Below are positions 26,026-34,714 of a stretch of DNA of 44,040 nucleotides, one piece after another. The translations under genes and the position numbers were made by a program. How positions within the stretch are numbered: position 1 is the stretch's first letter; every line of letters starts with the position of its first letter. The notes under the pieces are model-generated. The model searched no databases, was not told the origin of the DNA, and saw only the letters and a program-made list of their open reading frames with translations. Origin of the DNA: Candidatus Sulfotelmatobacter sp. (GTDB lineage: Bacteria > Acidobacteriota > Terriglobia > Terriglobales > Acidobacteriaceae); NCBI GenBank assembly GCA_030041415.1, contig JASHNX010000037.1:1-44040 (forward strand). Reading direction: 5' to 3'.

Positions 26026-26391
26026 GTGTCTTTGCGTAAGGGAGGAGTCGCTGTACTGATCGCCGCGGTGGCAATTATCACAAGCGCAGTCGGAGTAGCT
26101 GCCCAAAACCAAAACCAAAGCCAGACCCAGGATTCGCAAAACGAGATTGTTCGCCGGGCAAAAGTGAAGGTGCAGCCGATCTATCCAGATTTGGCCAGGA
26201 AGATGAACCTTACGGGAACGGTGAAAGTTGCGGTGGTGGTTGCTCCTAACGGCTCGGTCAAAGAGGCCAAGGTCGTTGGCGGACATCCTGTACTGGCCGG
26301 CGCTGCACTCGATGCGGCGAAGAAGTGGCATTTTGAACCGGCGTCGGTAGAGACCTCAGGGGTGGTCGATTTCAAGTTCGAAGCTCAGTGA
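26026..26391 (+). CDS. Small exported TonB C-terminal-domain protein
   Basis: 121 residues from a GTG at 26026 with GGAGG four bases upstream; an in-frame ATG at 25975 lacks a ribosome site. A hydrophobic segment (about 7-23, [20 protein letters not shown]) is a signal peptide or membrane anchor, followed by a short Gln/Asn linker. The rest, [26 protein letters not shown] and then [14 protein letters not shown], is the TonB_C fold of energy transducers. True TonB has a longer proline-rich periplasmic spacer, so this minimal form may not span the periplasm; it could be a periplasmic adaptor instead. It precedes the chemoreceptor gene by 31 bases and is probably the first gene of the chemosensory operon. 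No ExbB/ExbD or TonB-dependent receptor is nearby. Confidence 0.85.
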   Translation: MSLRKGGVAVLIAAVAIITSAVGVAAQNQNQSQTQDSQNEIVRRAKVKVQPIYPDLARKMNLTGTVKVAVVVAPNGSVKEAKVVGGHPVLAGAALDAAKKWHFEPASVETSGVVDFKFEAQ

Positions 26392-26422
26392 TCGCGGCAA
26401 GCGCTTCAGCCGGAGGAACGGC

Positions 26423-28399
26423 ATGACGATTGGGAAAAAGTTATACAAGAATTTCGGAATCATCCTCAGCATGGTGGTCGTGCTGTTCATAGTGAACCTG
26501 GTGGCGGTGCACAGGGAACACGCCGCGAAAGATACCGCAAAGGTGTCGTTGGAATTGGCCGATGCAACCAACGATGTGCGCTTTCAGATGATGCAAAACC
26601 GTCTATACCTGAGTAATTACTTGCTTAGCGGCGACACCCGCGAAGTCGACCGTATGAATGACGGGATGCGCGTTCTCGGAGAAAAGCTGCAGCAGGCAAA
26701 AAACCTTTCGAACTCCGATCAGGAAAGAACCGCGCTCAGCAAAGTGGACCAGTTGGAGCAGGCATGGGCTAAAGAGTTCGCCCAGCCCCTGATCGACAAA
26801 CGCAAGGATGTCGACTCTGGAAACGCTACGGTGGCTGAACTCCAGATTTATTACCTGCAGAAAGACGCATCTTCCTGGGTGAAAAATTCGACCGAAGCGC
26901 TCGATGTAGCCGATGGCGAGAACCGCAAGCTCGTCGAGGAAGGCCGCAAATCGGACGAGACCGCCAGCACCCTCACGATTCTTGCCGCGATCATCAGCAC
27001 CATGGTTGCTCTGGGCCTGGGCATCATCGTCGCATTCAAAACCGCACAGTCCATTACCGACCCATTGACCAATCTCATGAAGGTCTCGCGTCAGATCGGC
27101 GACACCGGCGACCTCGAACACACGATCGACGTCAACCGCCAGGATGAGATCGGAGAACTCGCTCGCACCTTCGCCAAGATGGTGAATTACCTCAAAGAAA
27201 TGGCGGGTGTTTCCGAAGCCATCGCCGGCGGAGATTTGACGGTTGAGGTCAAACCACGATCGACTCACGACACTCTGGGCAACGCCTTCGCAAAAATGGT
27301 GGAAAGTCTTGGGCGGCTCGTGCGCAGCGTGCGTGACGCCTCCGCGCAAGTCGCCAGCGCTTCCGGCCAGGTAGCAAACGCGTCGGACGACTCAGCCAAG
27401 ATCGGCCTGCAGGCTTCTTCCGCCATCGACGAAGTCACCAGCACCATGCACGAGATGAGCGTCAACGTGCAGAACATGGTGAAGAGCACGCAAGTTCAGG
27501 CTTCGAGCGTAAGCGAGACTTCCGCCTCGATCGATCAGATGGTGGCCTCGATCCAGCGCGTCGCCGACACTGCCAAAGTGCTCCTCGATATTTCCAACCG
27601 CTCGCGCGAAGAAGTTCACAGCGGCATCACCACGATGGAAAAGGCCACCGACGGCCTCAACCGCATTAACGCCACCATCACTTCTTCCGGTGAGATCATC
27701 GGAGCGCTCGGTGCTCGAGCAGACGATATCGGTAAGATCATCGAGGTCATCGACGATCTGGCCGAGCAAACCAACCTTCTGGCTCTCAACGCCGCCATCG
27801 AGGCTGCACGCGCAGGCGAGCATGGACTTGGTTTCGCCGTGGTCGCCGACGAGGTCCGCAAACTGGCAGAGAAATCGGCGCAATCCACCAAAGAAATCTC
27901 CGAGCTGATCCAGAGCATTCAGAAAGAAGCTCGCAAAGCGGTCGAAAACATGGACCGATCCACAGGCATTGTGAACGAAGGCCTCGATCTAGGCGGCGAA
28001 CTGAACGCAGCGCTGCGCAAGATTTCGAATGTGGTCACCGAAGTCTACAAGTTCGCCCAGGAAATCGGCGCAGCTACCAACGAACAGTCTCACGGTTCGT
28101 CTCAAATTGCGCGCGCCACCACTCGGCTGAACGAAATCACCCACGAAATCAACTCCGCCGTGGAAGAACAGGCATCGGGCGCACAGGCTGTTGTAAAGGC
28201 GATGGAGCGAATGCGCGAACTGGTGCAGCAATCGACTTCCGGTTCCACCGAGTTGGCCGCCTCTGCCGAGCAGATGTCGAAGATGTCGCGCGGCCTGCTC
28301 GATTTCATGGATCGCTTCACGCTGGATGAGACTGCGCAGGAAGAAGCCTCGGAAGAGAACGCCTCGAAAAATCGAAAGGCGGCTGCGGCGCGCGCCTAG
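26423..28399 (+). CDS. Methyl-accepting chemotaxis protein
   Basis: 658 residues. Transmembrane helix 1 (about 12-32), a helical periplasmic sensor of about 150 residues (four-helix-bundle type), transmembrane helix 2 (about 185-208), a HAMP domain (about 210-262, with a possible second HAMP-like unit to 300), then a long cytoplasmic coiled coil. The signalling tip reads [30 protein letters not shown] in the usual hairpin and continues [22 protein letters not shown]. No CheR-binding pentapeptide is present at the C-terminus. It should form the receptor array with the downstream CheW and CheA. The ATG has GGAGG six bases upstream. It is the only receptor in the window. Confidence 0.96.
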   Translation: MTIGKKLYKNFGIILSMVVVLFIVNLVAVHREHAAKDTAKVSLELADATNDVRFQMMQNRLYLSNYLLSGDTREVDRMNDGMRVLGEKLQQAKNLSNSDQERTALSKVDQLEQAWAKEFAQPLIDKRKDVDSGNATVAELQIYYLQKDASSWVKNSTEALDVADGENRKLVEEGRKSDETASTLTILAAIISTMVALGLGIIVAFKTAQSITDPLTNLMKVSRQIGDTGDLEHTIDVNRQDEIGELARTFAKMVNYLKEMAGVSEAIAGGDLTVEVKPRSTHDTLGNAFAKMVESLGRLVRSVRDASAQVASASGQVANASDDSAKIGLQASSAIDEVTSTMHEMSVNVQNMVKSTQVQASSVSETSASIDQMVASIQRVADTAKVLLDISNRSREEVHSGITTMEKATDGLNRINATITSSGEIIGALGARADDIGKIIEVIDDLAEQTNLLALNAAIEAARAGEHGLGFAVVADEVRKLAEKSAQSTKEISELIQSIQKEARKAVENMDRSTGIVNEGLDLGGELNAALRKISNVVTEVYKFAQEIGAATNEQSHGSSQIARATTRLNEITHEINSAVEEQASGAQAVVKAMERMRELVQQSTSGSTELAASAEQMSKMSRGLLDFMDRFTLDETAQEEASEENASKNRKAAAARA

Positions 28400-28411
28400 G
28401 GCAGGCTATCG

Positions 28412-28912
28412 ATGAACCGCGAACTGCACATCGTCGGCTTTCAGGTGGGGCGCGAGACTTATGGCGTTCCTATCACCTCCCTGCACGAGATCGTGCGCGT
28501 GCCCGAGATCACTGCCGTTCCCGACGCTCCGGACTATCTCGAAGGTGTCATCAATCTTCGCGGAAAGATTGTTTCCGTTATGGACCTGCGCAAGCGCTTC
28601 GGCGACAAGCAGGCAAAACTGAAAAAGCAAAACCGCATTCTCGTGGTCGAGCACTCGGGCAAGCTGGCGGGGCTGATCGTCGATTCTGCTTCGGAGGTTC
28701 TCAAGATTGCCGGCGAAGACATCGAGGCTCCTCCTGCAGTATTTCAGGAGGGCGGTCTCAACTGTGTCACCGGCCTCGGCAAGGTGAAAGAACGGTTAAT
28801 CGTGCTGTTGGATATGACCAAGCTGCTGGCGCCGGCGAATCTGATCCAGGAGAAAGCAGCGGAAGATAAGGCTGGCAAGGCAGAAGCAAAGGCAGCGGGG
28901 AGCACTCGATAA
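28412..28912 (+). CDS. cheW: Chemotaxis coupling protein CheW
   Basis: 166 residues, a CheW domain with an extra charged, Ala/Lys-rich tail of about 25 residues. Opening HIVGFQVGRETYGVPITSLHEIVRVPEITAVPDAPDYLEGVINLRG is the classical CheW signature, including the receptor-contact NLRG loop (split here over two short quotes: APDYLEGVINLRG and the following KIVSVMDLRKRFG). It bridges the receptor tip and the regulatory domain of CheA in the array. It starts 12 bases after the receptor stop, so the two are co-transcribed. The family is certain. Confidence 0.95.
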   Translation: MNRELHIVGFQVGRETYGVPITSLHEIVRVPEITAVPDAPDYLEGVINLRGKIVSVMDLRKRFGDKQAKLKKQNRILVVEHSGKLAGLIVDSASEVLKIAGEDIEAPPAVFQEGGLNCVTGLGKVKERLIVLLDMTKLLAPANLIQEKAAEDKAGKAEAKAAGSTR

Positions 28913-29025
28913 GTGGAAATTCGCCAGGCGATCGGTCGCTGAATTGGTCATGTCGATCGGCTTTCGAAACAGGTCGGAATAAAGAATTGGAATTTAAAAG
29001 TCGCGTGTCATAAGCGAGAACAAGC

Positions 29026-29937
29026 ATGGGGACATCAGGAGCAGCACCTGCTCCAATTTTGACGGAAGCGGAACTGCGGTTGTTGCAGGCGCTGGTCTAC
29101 CAGGAGTGCGGCATGCACTTCGACGAGCGCCGCACGCACTTTTTGCAGGATCGTTTGCTGCGGCGGCTCAAGGAGTGCCGTGCCGATTCCTTCTACGCCT
29201 ACTATCGCCTTCTGATCAGCGCGGAAGGCAAACAGGAACTCGCCCAGCTGGTCGAGAACCTGACGGTCAACGAAACCAGCTTCTTCCGTCATAAAGCGCA
29301 GCTGGATCTGTTCCAGAAGCACGTGCTCGAAGAAATGTTGAAGCGCAAACAGGCACACCGCGAGTATTCGGTCAGGGTATGGAGCGCCGGCTGTTCGACC
29401 GGGCAGGAAGCCTACACGCTCGCGATGCTCTCGGCGGATGCGCTCGCCTATTACTATTTGCGCAATCCACTGCCGGTAGAGATCTCGCTGCCCAAGCCAT
29501 TGGTGCCTCCGCCATGGCGCGTGGAAATCCTGGCCAGCGATATCAGCTACTCCGTCCTGCGCACAGGACAAGAGGGCGCTTACAACGATCACCAGATGTC
29601 GAGCGTCGACTACAGCTTCCGCCTGCGTTATTTCGACAAAGTTGGCGACCGTTATGCCATCAAGAAGGCTCTGAAGGAAATGGTTCACTTCGATTTTCAC
29701 AATTTGAAAACCGAATATCTGCCGCAGCGCAACGACGTGATCTTCTGCCGCAACGTGATGATGTACTTCGACGAGGCGGAGCAGAAGCGCTTGATCGAAA
29801 AGTTTTATCGCTGCCTGAACCCGGGCGGCTACCTGTTCGTAGGACATGCGGAAAGCCTGTTGGGGCTGACCGACAAGTTTCAGATGGTGCACCGCGACAG
29901 CGGCACGGCTTATCAGCGGATTGAGGTAAAAGAGTGA
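29026..29937 (+). CDS. cheR: Chemoreceptor methyltransferase CheR
   Basis: 303 residues. CheR_N (about 12-75, LRLLQALVYQECGMHFDERR) precedes a Rossmann SAM-dependent domain with VRVWSAGCSTGQEAYTLAM (motif I), EILASDISYSVLRTGQEG, and NDVIFCRNVMMYFDEAEQK followed by PGGYLFVGHAESL. It methylates glutamates of the receptor, opposing CheB. It lies 113 bases after cheW; this gap holds no obvious promoter. Its stop overlaps the GTG of cheA (GTGA at 29934-29937). It is shorter than the CheR at 13821 because it lacks both low-complexity inserts. Confidence 0.95.
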   Translation: MGTSGAAPAPILTEAELRLLQALVYQECGMHFDERRTHFLQDRLLRRLKECRADSFYAYYRLLISAEGKQELAQLVENLTVNETSFFRHKAQLDLFQKHVLEEMLKRKQAHREYSVRVWSAGCSTGQEAYTLAMLSADALAYYYLRNPLPVEISLPKPLVPPPWRVEILASDISYSVLRTGQEGAYNDHQMSSVDYSFRLRYFDKVGDRYAIKKALKEMVHFDFHNLKTEYLPQRNDVIFCRNVMMYFDEAEQKRLIEKFYRCLNPGGYLFVGHAESLLGLTDKFQMVHRDSGTAYQRIEVKE

Positions 29938-32132
29938 CCAACACACCCGACGAGCGCGGAGCAGAACTGCGGGAGCTGTTTTTCGAGACCTCGCAGGAGC
30001 TGCTGCAAGCGCTGAACGAAGAATCTCTCAAGCTGGAGAAGACGCCCGGCGACGAGGAGATCGTGCGTTCCATCCGGCGGATTGTCCACACGCTGAAGGG
30101 TGACTCGGCCGCTTGCGGGTTGCGCGAGTTGAGCGAGCTGGCCCATCAGTTCGAGGATGCCCTATCGCTCGAGGGCGCAGCCGCCCATGCCGCGCTGGCC
30201 GAGATTTCTTTTGCCTCCGCCGACGTGTTTACTGCCATGATCAAGGCATACCACGCCGGTGGCGTACTGCCAGCGACGGATGCATTGCGCAAAAGAATTC
30301 AGGAGCTCACCGCCACGCCCGCGGCCGCGGCCGGCAAGTCCCGCCGCAAGAAGAAGCGAGTCGATCCCGCAAAGCATGTCGCGAAGGATTGGACCGAAGT
30401 AGAAAAGTTAGCTGTCGCGCAGGCGCAAGCATCCGGCCTAGGATTATATGAAGTGGTGGTGAAGATTGATCCCCACTGCGCGATGCCGATTGCGGCGCGG
30501 CAACTGATCCAGAATGCCATCAGCCAAACTGGTAGGGTTCTGGTGCTGCGGCCCGATTCGAAGTCAACCGCCGCCTCCAAGCAGGTCGAGTTTGTCCTCT
30601 CAAGCTCCGAGTCGCCGGACGTGATCACCGGCAAGTGCAGGATCCCGACGATTGCAGGGGACGTGGCGATCAGCTGCATTCAGTCCCCGCACCGCGCAAA
30701 AGCCCCTGCGAAAAACGCGAAAGCTCCGGAATCGCTTGCGCCACAAAATACGACTTCTGCCGATCCGGAAGTCTCATCTCCTGTAGAACCGGGTCCAGCT
30801 CCGGCCGTTGAGACTCGTGCCTCGCAACCGGAGCCGTCTGCACCTCAGACGGCTGCCGAAAACATCCTGCGGGTAGAAGCCGGACGAATCGACAACGTGC
30901 TCAATCTCGTCGGCGAACTGATCATCGGCAAGTCCATGCTGCAGCAGGCGCTGAACGAATTTGGCAAGCGTTATCCGAAAGAACTGCTACGCGGAAAGTT
31001 CGCTGATGCCATGGCATTCCAATCGCGGGTATTGAACGACCTGCAGCGCTCAGTGATGAAGATCCGCATGGTGCCTGTAGATCAGCTGTTCCGGCGTTTC
31101 CCTCGCATTGTGCGCGATGTGGCCCGGCAGCTTGGACGCGAAGTCGATCTCGAAGTCAGCGGCCAGGACACCGATCTCGACAAAGGCATTCTCGACGCCA
31201 TCGCCGAGCCTCTGACGCACTTGGTGCGCAACGCCGTCAGCCACGGCATTGAGACTGCCGACGAGCGCCGCAGCCATGGCAAACCGCCGCGGGGAACCAT
31301 CCGGCTGCACGCTTATCACCAGGGAAATCAGGTAGTCGTCGAGATCAGCGATGACGGCCGCGGTATCGACGCAGCAAAGATTCGCAATAAAGCTCTTGAA
31401 CTCGGCATGACCACGCCGGAGGAAGCTGCACGTCTGACTGAGGCCGAAACCCTGGAATTTATTTTCCGTCCGGGATTCAGCACCGCCGAACAAATCACGG
31501 AGATTTCCGGACGTGGCGTGGGCATGGACGTGGTACAGAGCGTATTGCAGCGCCTGAAGGCCACGATCCAGGTTGAGACCCGTGCTGGTCGAGGAACTAC
31601 GTTCCGGCTCAAGCTGCCTCTGACTCTGGCCATCATCAAGGCCCTTATGTTCTGGGTGGAGAAACGGCTTTATGCCATTCCGCTCAACGCCGTCAGCCAG
31701 ATTGCTCGAACCCGCGAGTCCGACGTTCATCAGGTTGACAACTACGAAGTCTTGCAATTGCGGAATCAGGTTCTTCCATTGCTCAGGCTGGGAAGGCCTT
31801 GTATGCCCGACGCCGATCGCCACGCGAGCAAGTTATTCGTGCTGGTCATTACTGTGGGCGAGAAAAAATATGGGCTGATCGTCGATGCCTTGGAGGGAGA
31901 AGAAGAATTGGTGATCAAAGCTTTGGACGATCAGACCTTCTCAACCGATCTTGTCAACGGTGCTTCCATCCTGGGAGACGGAAAGGTAGTTCTCATATTG
32001 AACCTGCCGGCGGTGGTTGAGCATGTGGCCAGGACTCGCCCGCGCGAGCAGGGCACCTCGAATTTTGGATTGCTGCTGAACCATGACGATCGCGCGCGAC
32101 TGGCGATGAGCGCGACTGGAGGCCAGGCATGA
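29934..32132 (+). CDS. cheA: Chemotaxis histidine kinase CheA
   Basis: 732 residues, GTG start overlapping the cheR stop. P1 Hpt domain with phospho-histidine H52 in RRIVHTLKGDSAACG; a P2-like segment (about 165-240) in an Ala/Pro/Lys linker; P3 dimerisation starting RVEAGRIDNVLNLVGELIIGK (about 310), split from P4, whose N box is HLVRNAVSHGIE, G1 DDGRGID and G2 GRGVGMDVV; and a P5 CheW-like domain (LMFWVEKRLYAIPLNAV onward). There is no attached receiver. It autophosphorylates at the receptor array and passes phosphate to CheB and the CheY-like protein downstream. The short C-terminal extension after P5 (about 30 residues) is of unknown role. Confidence 0.96.
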   Translation: MTNTPDERGAELRELFFETSQELLQALNEESLKLEKTPGDEEIVRSIRRIVHTLKGDSAACGLRELSELAHQFEDALSLEGAAAHAALAEISFASADVFTAMIKAYHAGGVLPATDALRKRIQELTATPAAAAGKSRRKKKRVDPAKHVAKDWTEVEKLAVAQAQASGLGLYEVVVKIDPHCAMPIAARQLIQNAISQTGRVLVLRPDSKSTAASKQVEFVLSSSESPDVITGKCRIPTIAGDVAISCIQSPHRAKAPAKNAKAPESLAPQNTTSADPEVSSPVEPGPAPAVETRASQPEPSAPQTAAENILRVEAGRIDNVLNLVGELIIGKSMLQQALNEFGKRYPKELLRGKFADAMAFQSRVLNDLQRSVMKIRMVPVDQLFRRFPRIVRDVARQLGREVDLEVSGQDTDLDKGILDAIAEPLTHLVRNAVSHGIETADERRSHGKPPRGTIRLHAYHQGNQVVVEISDDGRGIDAAKIRNKALELGMTTPEEAARLTEAETLEFIFRPGFSTAEQITEISGRGVGMDVVQSVLQRLKATIQVETRAGRGTTFRLKLPLTLAIIKALMFWVEKRLYAIPLNAVSQIARTRESDVHQVDNYEVLQLRNQVLPLLRLGRPCMPDADRHASKLFVLVITVGEKKYGLIVDALEGEEELVIKALDDQTFSTDLVNGASILGDGKVVLILNLPAVVEHVARTRPREQGTSNFGLLLNHDDRARLAMSATGGQA

Positions 32133-33232
32133 ACCAGCCGGCCAAAAAAGTACGCGTCCTGGTGGTCGACGATTCCGCGCTCATGCGCAAACTGATTCCG
32201 CAGATGCTGGAGGCCAGTCCGTCGATTGAAGTGGTTGGAACCGCGATGGACGGAAGTTTCTGCCTGAAGAAGATCGAAGAGCTGCATCCGGATGTGATCA
32301 CGCTCGATCTGCAGATGCCCGGGATGAATGGCATCGACACGCTGAAAGAGATTATGCGGCGCAATCCCCTGCCGGTAATCGTCGTCAGTTCGCACAGCAC
32401 CGAAGGCGCGTCGGTAACGTTCAAGGCGTTGGGGCTGGGCGCTTTCGATTTCGTCACCAAGCCGCAGGACGCCACGACGCACATGGGCGAAACGGAAAGC
32501 GAACTGATCGCCAAGATCAAGGCTGCTGCCGAGTGCAAAGTCGTGCGGCCCGGACGTCTGATGGGCATGCCGAGTCGCCCGGAAAAAATATCTGCCCAGA
32601 AATCCCCGCGGCCGACCAAGCTGGTTGCGATTGGAATTTCCACCGGCGGTCCGCAGGCGCTCGAATTTCTTCTGGCGCAGCTTCCGCCCGATTTTCCTGG
32701 AGCAATCGTAATCGTGCAGCACATGCCGGAGGGCTTTACCGATATGTTCGCCCGCCGGCTGGATGAAATCTGTTCGTTGCGCGTGAAAGAAGCGCAATCG
32801 GGAGACATCCTGCAAGCGGGACGTGTCCTGGTCTGTCCCGGAAGCCGCCATATGCGCGTGAAGCGGCTCACGATGGGAGACGTGGTTGTGCTGAGCGACG
32901 AACCGCGCGTCAACGGTCACCGGCCGAGCGTCGATGTCCTGTTCGGCAGCGCGGCAGAGGAGTTTGGAAAAGACGCAATCGCCGTCCTGATGACCGGAAT
33001 GGGCGATGACGGTGCAGAAGGTTTGGGCGCGGTAAAGAAAGCCGGCGGCATAACCATTGCGCAAAGCGAAGAATCTTGCGTGGTTTTCGGAATGCCGAAA
33101 GCCGCGATCGAACGGGGATACGCGACCCGAGTGGTGGCTCTGGATGTGCTTGGCTCTACCCTGCAAGCCCTCTGCAGCCGCGACGAAACTGATCGGCCTC
33201 GTGCGGGAAAGGCAGTTCGAGCCGGGTCGTAG
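32129..33232 (+). CDS. cheB: Chemoreceptor glutamate methylesterase/deamidase CheB
   Basis: 367 residues. A receiver domain (1-120) has D60 in VITLDLQMPG and the conserved lysine in VTKPQD. After a linker of about 40 residues comes the methylesterase domain with the catalytic triad S171 (IGISTGG), H198 (VQHMPEGFT) and D294 (GMGDDGAEG). Phosphorylation by CheA activates removal of methyl groups from the receptor. The ATG overlaps the cheA stop by four bases (ATGA), so it is translationally coupled. Length and domain order are normal for the family. Confidence 0.96.
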   Translation: MNQPAKKVRVLVVDDSALMRKLIPQMLEASPSIEVVGTAMDGSFCLKKIEELHPDVITLDLQMPGMNGIDTLKEIMRRNPLPVIVVSSHSTEGASVTFKALGLGAFDFVTKPQDATTHMGETESELIAKIKAAAECKVVRPGRLMGMPSRPEKISAQKSPRPTKLVAIGISTGGPQALEFLLAQLPPDFPGAIVIVQHMPEGFTDMFARRLDEICSLRVKEAQSGDILQAGRVLVCPGSRHMRVKRLTMGDVVVLSDEPRVNGHRPSVDVLFGSAAEEFGKDAIAVLMTGMGDDGAEGLGAVKKAGGITIAQSEESCVVFGMPKAAIERGYATRVVALDVLGSTLQALCSRDETDRPRAGKAVRAGS

Positions 33233-33302
33233 CCACAGTGCCACGACCTGAGTCATCTGTGCGGCGGGAAACCGCCGTGTTGGAATGTTACAGGAGGTTG
33301 TT

Positions 33303-33737
33303 ATGGAGCAGTTTGCAGCCGTAAAACGCAGCAAGGACGGACAACCAGTCCGGTACTTGATTGTGGACGATTCGGTCTTCGCGCGCAAAAACCTTGCCCG
33401 CATGATCGAGAGCTTCGGCGGGCAGCTGGCGGCGGAAGCCGGTGACGGGCTGACGGCCATCAGCGAGTTCGAGCGCACCCATCCCGACATCGTGCTCATG
33501 GATATCACGATGCCGCAGATGGAAGGCATCGAGGCCGCCGAAAAGATCGTGCAGGCGCATCCGGACGCGCGCGTGGTCATGGTGTCTTCCGTGGGGTACC
33601 AGGAGAACATCGTGGCGGCGTTGCAGCGCGGCGCGCGGCATTTCGTGCAAAAGCCGGTGAAGCCGGAAGTGCTGTACGAAGTCATCAAGTACGTTCTCGG
33701 AGAAGACGGCGCGGTCGCGGCCGGCGCGGGGGCTTAG
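33303..33737 (+). CDS. CheY-like single-domain response regulator
   Basis: 144 residues from the ATG at 33303, chosen because a perfect AGGAGG (33292-33297) sits five bases upstream; an alternative start at 33285 has none. It is a receiver with the acidic pair in LIVDDSVFARK, acceptor D67 in IVLMDITMPQMEG, the Ser/Thr pair VMVSS and lysine in FVQKPVKP, plus an unusual N-terminal extension of about 15 residues and an Ala/Gly tail. The downstream output is not known, because no flagellar switch genes are present. It is probably the main CheA target in this operon and the substrate of the CheX-like phosphatase four bases downstream. Confidence 0.93.
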   Translation: MEQFAAVKRSKDGQPVRYLIVDDSVFARKNLARMIESFGGQLAAEAGDGLTAISEFERTHPDIVLMDITMPQMEGIEAAEKIVQAHPDARVVMVSSVGYQENIVAALQRGARHFVQKPVKPEVLYEVIKYVLGEDGAVAAGAGA

Positions 33738-33741
33738 TCTC

Positions 33742-34239
33742 ATGAAGATGGAGCTGATTCAGCCTTTCATCAACGCGGCTGATGCCGTGCTGTCGCAGGG
33801 GCTTCAGGGCACGACGAAGGTCGGCAACCTCTCGATGGAAGAGGCCGCCTATCGCCGTAAAGGCGTGGCCGGAATGGTGGCGCTCACCGGCGACATCGAG
33901 GGCCGCATCCTGCTCGATCTCGAGCCGCAAACCGCCGTGCGCGTAGCCAGCCACTATGCGGGCGCACAGCTGCCCGAATCCGATGGACTGATCAAAGAAA
34001 CCATTTTCGAGCTTGCCAACCAGGTCGTAGGCAACGCCATCTGCGCGCTCAACGACCAGGGCTTTCATTTCCGCGTCCACCCGCCCGCGCTGGTCACGTC
34101 GGACGAAGCTGACAAGAGCAGCGAAGATGTGGAAGCACTGATGATCTGCTTTGAAACTCCTATGGGAAATGTTTTCATGAACGTCGCCCTTCGCTACAAC
34201 CAGCGCCGTATGAGCGACCACGCCGCCGCAGGAAGATAA
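33742..34239 (+). CDS. CheX-like CheY-P phosphatase
   Basis: 165 residues matching the CheC/CheX/FliY phosphatase fold. The catalytic ExxN motif is visible as E90 and N93 in KETIFELANQVVGNAI, with the family opening PFINAADAVLSQ and the strand GRILLDLEPQTAVRVA. Only one ExxN motif is present, as in CheX. It should hydrolyse phospho-Asp on CheY-like receivers; the receiver gene directly upstream (gap of four bases) is the obvious partner. It is the last gene of the chemosensory operon. Confidence 0.88.
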   Translation: MKMELIQPFINAADAVLSQGLQGTTKVGNLSMEEAAYRRKGVAGMVALTGDIEGRILLDLEPQTAVRVASHYAGAQLPESDGLIKETIFELANQVVGNAICALNDQGFHFRVHPPALVTSDEADKSSEDVEALMICFETPMGNVFMNVALRYNQRRMSDHAAAGR

Positions 34240-34282
34240 GCTTTCGGCTTTCGGCTCGTGGCTTTTGGCTATTAGCTTCTGG
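34239..34282. repeat. Short degenerate tandem repeat of (T)TTGGCT/TTCGGCT units
   Basis: Directly after the CheX-like stop the sequence runs through variants of AGCTTTCGGCT, TTTCGGCT, CGTGGCT, TTTTGGCT and ATTAGCTTCTGG. This is a slippage-prone tract, not a hairpin terminator. Confidence 0.5.
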
Positions 34283-34362
34283 GTTGCATCCCCATTTCTT
34301 ACAGCTGGTGTTCACCCACAACAGCCGCCCCTGAACCTCTTTTCGACCAAAATCAACCCGAT

Positions 34363-34404
34363 GTCATTCCGAACACGCGCGAAGCGTGGGTGAGGAACCT
34401 GCTT
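34363..34404 (-). repeat. Dispersed intergenic repeat, copy A (inverted, degenerate)
   Basis: GTCATTCCGA ... GAGGAACCTGCTT, the reverse complement of the copies at 34523, 35963 and 37085, with a central hairpin CACGC-GCGAA-GCGTG. Ends match; the middle has diverged. Confidence 0.6.
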
Positions 34405-34522
34405 AACCAGCTTTCGACTCAGCCTGTCCATCGCAGGCTGATCGATCTCTCGTCCTCCGACAGCACACCAAGCTCCCGCAAGAAAGCTTTTGTGGGAGAA
34501 TCCGGTTCGCCGTCGCATAGGA

Positions 34523-34569
34523 AAGCAGATTCCTCCTGGCTCGCTATCGCTTGCGGGCGTCGGAATGAC
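34523..34569 (+). repeat. Dispersed intergenic repeat, copy B
   Basis: AAGCAGATTCCTCCTGGCTC, then GCTATCGCTTGCGGGCGT and CGGAATGAC. Nearly identical to copy C at 35963-36008 over its whole length. Confidence 0.75.
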
Positions 34570-34714
34570 AAGGATGGCGGATGGTGCAGGGGCAACGTGG
34601 GGCAAACAATTTACAAACCCCTGACATCCTCGAACACGCGAAGCGGTAGGCTGGCGCTTCCCGGTCGAAGTTTCGAAGGCCGGAATTGACTACCGTTACG
34701 AGGAGACCGGATCG

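Larger units (their letters stand above)
34240..34714. other. 475-base intergenic region carrying repeats only
   Basis: No supported gene. It holds the TTGGCT-type tandem tract and two copies, in opposite orientation, of the dispersed GTCATTCCGA/AAGCAGATTCC repeat. The longest frame here (34390-34689) has no family resemblance or ribosome site. Confidence 0.6.

Noticed and set aside
31931-33688. 585-codon open frame on the minus strand across cheA, cheB and the CheY-like gene
   Set aside because: It lies antisense to three clearly conserved genes, has no family resemblance and spans their boundaries. Long antisense frames are expected in GC-rich coding DNA.
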